Shown: positions 34,073-42,510 of the stretch, piece after piece
How the letters are laid out: each line of letters opens with the position of its first letter
Position numbering within the stretch: position 1 is the first letter of the stretch
DNA from: Lineus longissimus
Lineage: Eukaryota; Nemertea; Pilidiophora; Heteronemertea; Lineidae
Assembly (NCBI RefSeq): GCF_910592395.1
Contig: NC_088310.1
Span: 10,485,501-10,549,500, forward strand
Reading direction: 5' to 3'
Length of the DNA stretch: 64,000 nucleotides
Notes under the pieces: model-generated
The model's database searches: none
What the model was told of the DNA's origin: nothing
The model's input: only the letters and a program-made list of their open reading frames with translations
Program-made: the position numbers and the translations under genes

Positions 34073-34250
34073 TAATGTTTAAATTGCCCTGTTCGGCTGT
34101 AAGGGGAGAGCAATAGCGTCATTTTGAGACCCTAACCATTACAATCCTCCAAAAACTGCGACCGCCAGGTAGGGGTTGAAAAGTGGCAATTTCATTCAAA
34201 AATTGAGGAAATCCAAGTTAGAGGTTTTTAAAAACTAATTCGTCTTTGGT
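34073..34250 (+). repeat. Duplicated intronic segment, copy 2 (part 3)
   Basis: ATGTTTAAATTGCCC, then after a ~45-bp insertion ATTACAATCCTCCAAAAACT and CTGCGACCGCCAGGTAGG, match 22490-22620. The match fades before the position equivalent to the kinase exon at 22819, so no exon copy is present. Confidence 0.8.
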
Positions 34251-34847
34251 TACAATCAAATTGTATACATGAAGTAGCGGTTGAAATGACTTTATACTTG
34301 CAAAGCTATATCCCCGGTTCTCCATTCGGATTTGACCTCTGCAAGAACCTTTAATACGTCCTCAACGTCACACCTTCGGCAGCTGCCCTTCTTGATGTCA
34401 AGCTAATATTCCCGCTAACATTGAGAGAGGTGATGTGAGAAGATGTTGAGAATTCTTCCTGATGTCTTCCTGCTTCAACTTCAGCCAATTTGAACTGGTA
34501 CTGATTAAATCATCTTTTAAAAAACGTATTTTATCAATATTACGACGTAGTAAGCATTCTTTACTTTGAGTATTGGTACTCTTACTAATCAACATAATTT
34601 ATTTGTCCTAAAAACTACGTGTGCATGCCTCTTGACATCATTTAATACTAAATGATGAAAAACAAACCGTGAGTCGAAAAGAAAGTTTATTCTTCATTTT
34701 ATTTGCGCTTACATTTGATCAAACTCACTTACACATCATTTATTTTCATATGGATTCCCATGGTCATTGTGTTCGAGGTGCTAACTATCAACACGGATTT
34801 GCGAGAAGGTGCCAATTGATACGATGCGGTCATGGTTGATTACGGCA
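34251..34847. other. Unassigned; coding-like patch on the minus strand
   Basis: 34290-34595 has several overlapping open frames on the minus strand with exon-like composition (one reads RRCDVEDVLKVLAEVKSEW). No family or clean splice model was found. It could be a remnant of an element or a lost exon. Confidence 0.25.
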
Positions 34848-35056
34848 ATTAGGCCTCATGGTCGCGTTAGCGGGGTTAATTTGCAGTTTGGGACCGACCA
34901 AGCTGGTGGTCGCGGTTCGGGTACCGGGGTGGTCGTGTTAGCGAGGGCCAGTTAATGGGAATTAGAGAGAAAACCATTCGGGACCGGAGAATTTTGGTCG
35001 TGTTCGCGGGGTGGTCGCGTTATTGAGGTGGTCGCCGACCGGGGTTCCACTGTACT
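34848..35056. mobile_element. Repeat ending in GGGGTTCCACTGTA (DNA-transposon terminus-like)
   Basis: GC-rich repeats of GGTCGCGTTAGCGGGG and GGTCGTGTTAGCG type end in CGGGGTTCCACTGTA. CAGTGGAACCCCGG is a common DNA-transposon end in many animals. Here it would be a fragment, with no partner end found. Inference only. Confidence 0.4.
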
Positions 35057-35092
35057 ATCAATATGAACCACTTATAAATCTTGCTCTTCGAC

Positions 35093-35301
35093 TATAGTAA
35101 GGGACGGTTCATATTCCCACGTCTGTGGGCGAGGTTAGCAATACATTTGAATAGGCGAAACAGGAATAGGCGAAACAGGAATTAGGCGAAACAGGAAGTA
35201 GGCCAATCAGGAATAGGCGAATAAGGAATTAGGTGAAACAGGAATAGGCGGGACAGGAATAAAAGGCGGAACAGGAATAGGCGAAACAGGAATACACCAA
35301 T
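35093..35301 (+). mobile_element. Right-end fragment of the 8-bp-TSD array element
   Basis: TAGTAAGGGACGGTTCATATT and the following GGCGAAACAGGAAT array match 5700-5901 and end at the same terminal bases, GGAATACACC. The left ~800 bp is missing. Confidence 0.85.
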
Positions 35302-35387
35302 TGATGAGGACAAGCCATAATATTATCTGATAACAACCGCAGAAGTAGATCATTGCGTTTTGTAAACTCTTATTTTGTGTCATTCAA

Positions 35388-35559
35388 ACTTACCTATGGA
35401 ACACTTTTGCATGTTACTCCATTTGGGCTCAAACACAAGAGTATCCCTTTAATTTTCTAAAGGGAGAACTGAGTTAACAGCTCGGCCGCCAGGCGGCGCC
35501 CTGACCGATCCCGCGAGATCGCGCCGATCTCATGCCGCCATATTCAGTTTTTACTCTTG
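35388..35559 (+). repeat. DIRS left inverted terminal repeat
   Basis: 172 bp, complementary to 41710-41881 nearly base for base. It includes the GC-rich palindrome-like core GGCCGCCAGGCGGCGCCC. Confidence 0.94.
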
Positions 35560-35854
35560 TGCTTCTACGAAGCACATCGTTTTTTCAAAGCTGCCGTGAA
35601 TTCGATTTAAAACCAAATTCAACCAGCCAAGTCTAGACGATTTTTGGGTTCATTCACCTACGGAGTAGACCGCCAAACTAATCTTGGCATTAGTATTGTC
35701 CAGTCTATTTAATTATAGACATTTTCTTAGCTAGCTTAGTCGACCCGGCTCCATTATTTTGATCTTGGTAGGGTAGAGTTAAGTAGGCTATTCTCCGCTC
35801 TATTGTAATGAACAAGACTCAGATCCATTGCAATAGTGTTTAATTCAAGTAGGC

Positions 35855-38143
35855 ATGTTTTCCTTTCCATTAATTATTGCGTCCTTTCTGGCCTACTTGG
35901 GGTTCCCAGTGTTTTTATTGTCATTGGTACCATTTTTTATATGGCGTACCCCTCTGACGGCATCCTTTGTCTCACCACAAAGGAATGCGTCTGGTGGCGG
36001 GAAACGGGCCGCGAAGACGCCTAAACCCTCTTCCGGTTCCGTTTCCGGGCATATAACCCGGAGGTCTAGCAAACCTCCCGCCATCACCCCTTCCGTCAGC
36101 CGAGTTCCGGTTCCGGCCGCGGCTGCGAAGGATGCGGGATCTGACATTATTAATGTCTGTGGTCCCAAGGGAGACTTACATCCAATAAGTCTCCAAGGGT
36201 TTAATATACCCCGGACCTCAGGGAACCTTCCGGTTCCCCTGTCGTCCGCTCCCCCGAGTACAAGCCCTTTGTACCCGCGGGAGCACCCTGCTTCCGGTCC
36301 GCCGATTGCAGTTCCGGTTACTGACGCGGGTTCCCGTTTTTCAGTAACCGAAGACTCTACTGGGGTTTTTTCTCAGTCTTTACTGCGAAATAACCCCAGT
36401 CCTCACGGACACAGTAGAGTAGGGCCGGACCTTATAACGCCACCTCCGAAACGCCATGCGTCTTCGGTAACAGCGTTTCCGCCCTCCGTACCTCCTTCTA
36501 AAAGGGCTTCCGGTAGCTCCATACCGGCGAAGGAGTTACGGGCATTTCCGGTTTCGGACTTCGTCCTACCGGAAATGCAGGCACCTTCCTACGTTGGCCA
36601 ACCTCTTGGGTGGAACCAACCGGAAGTGCCACCCCCTCCTCGTAGCAGAGGCGTCGTTCCCATGGAACGAGCTACGCAGAGAGGACATCTGAACTCTAGT
36701 TCAGAATATGGGCAACTTCCGCTTCCGGAAGACCCATTCGCCCGCACATACGGCTTCCAGGGTTCGCTTATGCGCTCACCCTCGCCTCAACCGCCCGTCG
36801 TTGAGAGAAGCCGCACGTCGGGTCCGGAATCCGAGTCGGGACAGCAACTGTCCCAGCTCATCCAGATGGTAGCAGGTCTTTCTGATAGACTCAGCCATCT
36901 GGAGCAGGGTTCCGGTTCCTCTGGTGCGCCTGGTCCCATCGGATACCCACCATCCGACTCCTCTATTTTAGAGGAATTTTCTGAGAACGAGAGTTCTCAG
37001 CCAGGCTACCGCTCCCCCAATCAGGAGGAGCTGTCACCAGAGGACGCCAGTATCCTGTCGGATATGAGGACACTCAGATCCTTGATCAGAGCGTACCTCC
37101 CGCAGGATCTGTGCCCTACCCCGCCGGAACTGCCAGCCTTGTCAACACCGACCTTTTCACTCTGGGGACAGGAAGTGGATCCCAATCCACAGGTTTCTCA
37201 AGGCTCCACTCGGGCACTTGAATTCCTTCCTCCCTCCCCGTCGGTGTTAGCAGTCTCTGAACTTTTGGAGCGTACAATCAGAGACTCACAAGGCGCCCAC
37301 CAACGTACTTCCATCCCTGTCCTTCCGGCAGTCGGACCGGAAGCTTGGTGTAAACCGGGGAAGTTGTTCACGGCACAACTTCCTCCCGTTAGGCAGTACC
37401 GCGCTGACTATTATCGAGTCAGCTCGGCCGGCTGTCCAGCTGCAGCATCGACTTCCATATTAAAGGACGATGTACAGCTGGACCAACTCGTGCCTAGGGT
37501 GACCTCCTCCTCGGCTTACCGAGACCTTAGAGCACAAGAGGGTCTGGCCAAAAACACGTTAGCGGTGCTCTCCTACGCAGAGCACACTAACCTGGCCCTA
37601 GCCAGATCCCTAAAAGATAATGAGTCACTATCTGATGACACAAAATCGCTTGTGACATCCTTGTCACATTCGATTAGGCACGCTATTGCGCTGTCCGCCA
37701 AGACCGCAGCAAATAGCGTCCTACTCCGTAGAGACGCCGCACTGGGCTCTCTCAATGTCATCAGATCCCTCCAGCTGGAAGGGGCCTTAAGAACCGCTCC
37801 TATGGACGGTTCTTTCCTGTTCGCAGATTCTGTACAAGAGGCGGCTCAAGCACAGAAAGATTGGGACAAATTATATGCCCCCACTGCGACACAGAGGGCC
37901 AAGACCTCTCTACCTAACGCTAGAAAGATAGAGAGGCCCCAGCAGGCATCGGGTTCAATCCCGTACGCCAGGCAGGTCCTGCCTAGGCCTACCCCGCCTA
38001 GTCAGCCTGCTCCTGCTGGATCCTTCCGACGGGAAGCGGAGGGTCGCCGGACTGGAAAGAGGAAAAATACTTCCTCTAACCAGGGTGGATCCGGTCCGAC
38101 TAAGCACTCCTTTCGCCCAAGGGGTGCTGGCCGGAAGAGGTGA
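35855..38143 (+). CDS. DIRS gag-like protein
   Basis: 762 codons, open throughout, low-complexity Pro/Ser/Gly/Arg rich in the first half with a basic tail (GRRTGKRKN, RPRGAGRKR). No zinc knuckle. Position before pol and length fit DIRS ORF1, thought to package element RNA. The first 30 residues are hydrophobic (LIIASFLAYLGFPVFLLSLV) and unusual for Gag, so the true start may be a later ATG. It overlaps the pol frame by 59 nt. Confidence 0.78.
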   Translation: MFSFPLIIASFLAYLGFPVFLLSLVPFFIWRTPLTASFVSPQRNASGGGKRAAKTPKPSSGSVSGHITRRSSKPPAITPSVSRVPVPAAAAKDAGSDIINVCGPKGDLHPISLQGFNIPRTSGNLPVPLSSAPPSTSPLYPREHPASGPPIAVPVTDAGSRFSVTEDSTGVFSQSLLRNNPSPHGHSRVGPDLITPPPKRHASSVTAFPPSVPPSKRASGSSIPAKELRAFPVSDFVLPEMQAPSYVGQPLGWNQPEVPPPPRSRGVVPMERATQRGHLNSSSEYGQLPLPEDPFARTYGFQGSLMRSPSPQPPVVERSRTSGPESESGQQLSQLIQMVAGLSDRLSHLEQGSGSSGAPGPIGYPPSDSSILEEFSENESSQPGYRSPNQEELSPEDASILSDMRTLRSLIRAYLPQDLCPTPPELPALSTPTFSLWGQEVDPNPQVSQGSTRALEFLPPSPSVLAVSELLERTIRDSQGAHQRTSIPVLPAVGPEAWCKPGKLFTAQLPPVRQYRADYYRVSSAGCPAAASTSILKDDVQLDQLVPRVTSSSAYRDLRAQEGLAKNTLAVLSYAEHTNLALARSLKDNESLSDDTKSLVTSLSHSIRHAIALSAKTAANSVLLRRDAALGSLNVIRSLQLEGALRTAPMDGSFLFADSVQEAAQAQKDWDKLYAPTATQRAKTSLPNARKIERPQQASGSIPYARQVLPRPTPPSQPAPAGSFRREAEGRRTGKRKNTSSNQGGSGPTKHSFRPRGAGRKR

Positions 38144-40247
38144 CTCCCCCCTCCTTTCTCCTCCCGGACGCAAAAAGGAGCCGACTCCGGTAGTCGGGGG
38201 CCGTCTGCAAAAATTTGCCGACATTTGGGACGATTGGTGCCCAAAGGGGTCCCCAGTCCCAAACATGTTGAGGTACGGAGTGAAACTAGATTTCAACCGT
38301 ACCCCCCCCGACTACCATATATCCAACCCCAGTTCAGCCACCGAAGGACCCAGTCAAGGCCTCTGCCCTCCAAGCAGAGGTCGCGACATTACTGGAGAAG
38401 CAAGCTATCCAGGTCCTTCAAGATCCATGCTCCCCCGGCTTTTACAGCCACGTTTTCTTGGTTCCCAAGAAAGCAGGGACATGGAGGCTGATCATAGACC
38501 TTTCCAGGTTAAACACCTTCTTGAATGTTCCTCATTTCAAGATGGAAACCACCAGGTCTATAGCAACGGCGATACAGCCCAACGATTGGGCGGTATCGAT
38601 GGATTTAATGGATGCGTACTTACATGTATCGATCCATCCAGACTATCAACACTTCCTTCGATTCCATTACGAAGGAAAGACGTATCAATTCAGGGCCCTG
38701 CCGTTCGGTCTGGCATCGGCACCCCTAATTTTTACGATGATAGTCACAGCCTTCGTCGCTCCCTTTCACGTGATGGGGTTCAAGCTCCATCACTACCTAG
38801 ACGATTGGCTACTCCGTTGCAAATCGCGGGAACTACTACTGCAACAACTTCAGGTTCTAAAGCAAAAAGTAGTTTCCGCAGGTTGGATTATCAACGAAAC
38901 AAAGTCAGAATTCATACCATCCCAAGACTTCGTTTACGTTGGAGTTCGGTTCCTTACGGCCATAGGGAAAATGCTGCCCCCCCTAGACAGGATAAAGAAA
39001 ATTCTTCATCTCGTCGCAGAATTCAGAGGAAGGACTCAAGCTCCCGCAAGGCGATGCTTGAGCCTTTTGGGACTTCTGAATTCGGCAGCAGACCAAATCC
39101 CCCTTGGCCGTCTATATATGCGTCCCATCCAGATGTTTCTAATGTCTCTATGGAAACCCCACAGGGACCCATTAGACAAGTTGGTATTGATACCTCAATA
39201 CCTACTCAAGAACGTCTGGAACTTCTGGGAGTCGGAGACTCGTCTCCAAAGCGGTGTAGATCTTGCTCCACCGCCCCCAGAAGTGTCCCTGTTCACAGAT
39301 GCTTCCCTACTAGGGTGGGGAGCACATCTGAACAACGGAGACATGTCCATAAGAGGTCTATGGACAAGGGAGGAGACCTTTCTTCCAATAAATATATTGG
39401 AAATGAAGGCTGTCCTTCTTGCCGTGAGGGCTCTTTCCCTTCGCCTGAAGAATCGGAGAGTAACCCTGTTCTCCGACAATTCTACAGTAGTAGCATATGT
39501 CAGGAGACAGGGAGGCACAAAGTCCGGCATTCTTTGCAAGCTAACTTGGGAACTTTACCATCTTTGTGCCGACCTTGGAGTATCGATATGTGCCAGACAC
39601 ATAAAGGCAATCGCAACATCCTTGCCGACGCCCTGTCCCGTCAGAACAAGCTAGTTCAGACAGAGTGGACACTCCATCAGGAGATTGTAGACGACCTTTG
39701 TCGCCTTTGGCAATCTCCGAAGGTAGATCTGTTCGCCACCAGGCTGAACAATCGCCTTCCCATCTATTACTCTCCACTTCCGGACGAAGAGGCCCTGGAA
39801 GTCGACAGCCTTACAGCCTCTTGGGTCGGGCTGAACGCATATGCGTTTCCACCCCTCCCTCTCATCCAACCAGTCCTGAACAAGATCTTGACCAGCCATC
39901 CGGTGAGAATAACTCTCATCGCACCTTGCTGGCCAAATCAGGCCTGGTTCCCAGCCTTGCTGGAGCTCCTGATAGATCACCCCAGGAGTCTTCCTACTTG
40001 GAAGCACCTCCTGTGGCACCCCCTGGGGAGATGCTACCACCAGAACCCTGGATTTTTCAAGTTTCACGCCTGGAACTTATCCAGTTGCATCTCCACCAGA
40101 GAGGCTTTTCGGACATCGCTGTCAAGTGCATGTCCGCACCTCAAAGGGGGTCTACCCTTGATGTGTATCAAGGAAAGTGGTCTACCTTCACTTCCTGGTG
40201 CAGGGAGAACGGAGTTAATCCGATATCTCCCTCTATATACAGATTAG
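38085..40247 (+). pseudogene. DIRS pol: RT, RNase H and methyltransferase-like domains, two frameshifts
   Basis: Domains switch frame. The N-terminal RT part (GGRLQKFADIWDDW) is in the frame of 38085. From the eight-C run at 38302-38309 the RT continues one frame over, with MDAYLHVSI, FRALPFGLASAP and the catalytic YLDD (38794-38805). RNase H follows with LFTDASLLGWGAHL. At 39606-39607 one G appears lost and the frame returns to the first, giving GNRNILADALSR and then a Dam-methyltransferase-like segment, KVDLFATRLNN and APCWPNQAWFPALLELL. This copies element RNA to circular cDNA. Each lesion is a single base in a homopolymer, so recent decay or sequencing error are both possible. Confidence 0.9.
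38458..39654 (+). CDS. DIRS RT-RNase H core, open in one frame
   Basis: 398 codons open from LVPKKAGTWR to past the RNase H domain. RT fingers and palm: GTWRLIIDLSRLN, the Asp in MDLMDAY, and YLDDW at residues 113-117. RNase H: TDAS and LFSDNSTVVAYV. This is the segment to use for phylogeny because it has no lesions. The 'start' is only an internal Met. Confidence 0.9.
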   Translation: MVPKKAGTWRLIIDLSRLNTFLNVPHFKMETTRSIATAIQPNDWAVSMDLMDAYLHVSIHPDYQHFLRFHYEGKTYQFRALPFGLASAPLIFTMIVTAFVAPFHVMGFKLHHYLDDWLLRCKSRELLLQQLQVLKQKVVSAGWIINETKSEFIPSQDFVYVGVRFLTAIGKMLPPLDRIKKILHLVAEFRGRTQAPARRCLSLLGLLNSAADQIPLGRLYMRPIQMFLMSLWKPHRDPLDKLVLIPQYLLKNVWNFWESETRLQSGVDLAPPPPEVSLFTDASLLGWGAHLNNGDMSIRGLWTREETFLPINILEMKAVLLAVRALSLRLKNRRVTLFSDNSTVVAYVRRQGGTKSGILCKLTWELYHLCADLGVSICARHIKAIATSLPTPCPVRTS

Positions 40248-41137
40248 TTGATTTCCTTATTGAATTATTCACGGAAAGACAACTATCTGTCACGGCTATA
40301 AAAGGGTACAAGTCCGCCATCGCTTCTACCCTTCGTGTTTTAAGCACCTGGGATCTTCGTTGGGAGGACCAAGTAACCCCTCTTTTCAGAGGAATGTTAT
40401 TAGAGCGTCCTAGACCGGTTCACAACACCCCTAAATGGGACCTTTCTGTTGTCCTTAAGGTGCTCATGAGGCATCCTTTTGAACCCATGTCTATTTAATC
40501 CATGAAATATCTGACACTCAAAACGGTCTTTCTAGTAGCCTTGGCTACCGCCCAACTGAGATCAGAGCTCCATGCACTTTCTTTTAAGAAGCTGGCTTTT
40601 AGAGAGGGAGGGGAGGTTATCCTGGCTTTTATACCAGGATTTCTGGCGAAGAACCAGGGACCGGCCGCCTCTCGGCCCCCGGTTACTATTCCCTCTCTGT
40701 CAGGAACGATCTCTTATGATCTTCCTGACAGAACTTTATGTCCCGTCAGGGCCCTAAAGTTCTACATAAATAGGACAAAACCTCCCGGTATCCGCCAGGG
40801 GAGAGAGCGTTTGTTTTTGTCCTATAAGGAGGGAAATAAACGAGAGATAGCGGCCGCCACTATTTCAAGGTGGATTGTGGAGACTATTCGTCTTTCCTAC
40901 AACACCTTGAAGACTTCCTCTGATCTTCGTGCGCTAGCTAACATCTCAGCGCACGAAGTTAGAGCACTAGCCACCTCCTGGGCTAACTACCGAGGAGTTG
41001 CTCTTCAAGAAGTCGTTTCCGCTGCATGTTGGAGTAATCACTCCACATTCTCTCGTTTCTACCTACGAGACGTTTCTTCCCTCGTAGATGGCATGCACAC
41101 AATCGGCCCGATTGTGTCTGCGGGGCATGTTGTTTGA
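39665..41137 (+). pseudogene. DIRS tyrosine recombinase with one in-frame stop
   Basis: In a third frame, overlapping the end of pol. The N-terminal SAM-like core runs from about 40046 (LIQLHLHQRGFS, WSTFTSWC). A TAA at 40496-40498 interrupts it, and the frame continues in register from 40502 with KTVFLVALATAQLRSELHAL. Catalytic residues are present: Arg in LRSEL, His and Arg in AHEVRAL, a later His in NHSTF and the nucleophile Tyr in RFYLRDV. It would integrate the circular cDNA without target duplication. The stop makes this copy defective, but all catalytic residues are intact. Confidence 0.92.
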
Positions 41138-41563
41138 TCCTGGCTAGATCAAAAAAGGGGGGAAGCCCGATTGAAGAGTCAAACGCGCATCTTGCGCCAT
41201 TTTTGATATGCCCTATCTTCAACATCCAGGCAACCCCTAGTAGACTAGAAAGGACGCAATTTCTTATTGTTGTTTAGCAATAATTCATTCTACACCCTTC
41301 AACATGCCTTACTTGCTCTAAGCTCTGTTGCCGGAAAGAAGATGGTTTTATTACGCAATTCTAGCGCTTTCCGGAGAATGGGTCTATTACTCTCTATAAT
41401 ATGATTGTAATACCGAGATCAAAATACCGGTCCTCCGGTTCTCCCCATTTCTTTCCCCTGGCGGTCCTCCTTAGCTAATATGCCGGTGGTGCCTCCTGGA
41501 TGGAACAACAGCTCAGCCTTAGGTAAGTCCTCGTTTCCCACCTCCAATAGGTTGCTGGGATTC
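41138..41563. other. DIRS 3' untranslated region
   Basis: Between the recombinase stop and the internal complementary region. No frame of note. Confidence 0.6.
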
Positions 41564-41663
41564 GATGCAAAAGTGTTCCATAGGTAAGTTTGAATGACAC
41601 AAAATGCCAATTTCCTTACAAGAAATGGCCATTTTGTTAGTTCATACTTACCTATTGAACACG
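41564..41663 (+). repeat. DIRS internal complementary region
   Basis: GTTCCATAGGTAAGTTTGAA through CACAAAAT is the complement of the element's left end. GCCAATTTCCTTACAAGAAA through CATACTTACCT is the complement of its right end. The two meet at AAAATGCC, which places the element ends at about 35372 and 41925 and implies an ATT-type junction. Confidence 0.92.
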
Positions 41664-41709
41664 GCCCTCCCGCCGTCCCCACAAACGGGACATACTCTTT
41701 ATTAACGCT

Positions 41710-41881
41710 CAAGAGTAAAGACTAAATATGGCGGCATGAGATCGGCGCGATCTCGCGGGATCGGTCAGGGCGCCGCCTGGCGGCCGAGCTGTTAACTCAG
41801 TTCTCCCTTTAGAAAATTAAAGGGATACTCTTGTGTTTGAGCCCAAATGGAGTAACATGCAAAAGTGTTCCATAGGTAAGT
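41710..41881 (-). repeat. DIRS right inverted terminal repeat
   Basis: Partner of the left repeat. The outer boundary carries CATAGGTAAGT, the same word that ends the left repeat in inverted form. Confidence 0.94.
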
Positions 41882-42102
41882 ATGAACTAACAAAATGGCC
41901 ATTTCTTGTAAGGAAATGGGCATTTCATCGCATAATAACGTGTGACCAAAGCCTTAGGGAAATCGAGTTGATAAATTTAAGACCTATCAATTGAAAATTG
42001 AATTAATCCTATGAGATAAGATATTCCAAACAACCGAAATGCTATTCAATCGACAACAACAAAAAGTCATTATTTGTGAACCCTACACACTCTATCAGTG
42101 TG

Positions 42103-42412
42103 TTAAAGGACCATTGGCATTATCAAGGGCAATATTACCCGGCCAGCTGTCGACTGCCCAGTCACCTCCTATGCTACATAAGTAGTTGCTTTCAACAAAT
42201 TACAAAAAAGGAAAATTTCAAAATCTGACGAAATTATCGCGCTTTTCCGACGTTGACTCCGATTTGACCCGATTTAGGTCTCCACGCAATAACTCTCACA
42301 TGGAACGATGCACTAGCAAGGCGTTTCCTGGAGCCATGAACTACCCCTTGACGTCATGGTACTGATATTGATTTTTCCGACGTCGCACTGATGGGGCTTG
42401 ATGACCCCGCAA
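42103..42412 (+). repeat. ~310-bp dispersed repeat, copy B
   Basis: Matches 26279-26590 throughout, same orientation, for example GACGTCATGGTACTGATATT. It ends at GATGACCCCGCAACC. Confidence 0.85.
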
Positions 42413-42423
42413 CCACGGGTTAT

Positions 42424-42510
42424 GCCACATTCGCCTAATCCTTTCTCGCCTAATCCATATTCGCCTAAAAAAAATCCACATTCGCCTATTCCACGTTCGC
42501 CTAATCCACA
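42424..42510. repeat. Short array of TTCGCCTAATCCACA-like motif
   Basis: Five to six imperfect copies of ATTCGCCTAATCC. The core TTCGCCTA is shared with the arrays inside the 4889-5901 element, but spacing and flanks differ. Confidence 0.65.

Larger units (their letters stand above)
35372..41925 (+). mobile_element. DIRS-type tyrosine-recombinase retrotransposon, full-length structure
   Basis: Inverted terminal repeats lie at 35388-35559 and 41710-41881. Short unique end extensions lie outside them (ATTTTGTGTCATTCAA at the left, GAACTAACAAAATGGCC at the right). An internal complementary region at 41564-41663 carries the complements of both outer ends fused head to tail. That fusion is the hallmark of DIRS circles, which are thought to template completion of the ends. 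Inside are gag-like, RT/RNase H/methyltransferase-like and YR coding regions. No target duplication, as expected for YR integration. About 6.55 kb. Coding damage means it is not autonomous as assembled. Confidence 0.94.

Noticed and set aside
39195-40067. Minus-strand frames of 78-138 codons inside DIRS
   Set aside because: Shadows of the RT/RNase H and methyltransferase-like coding regions. DIRS genes read on the + strand here.
35372-41925. DIRS element as an endogenous retrovirus
   Set aside because: No protease or DDE integrase. Ends are inverted with an internal complementary region and a tyrosine recombinase, so it is DIRS.
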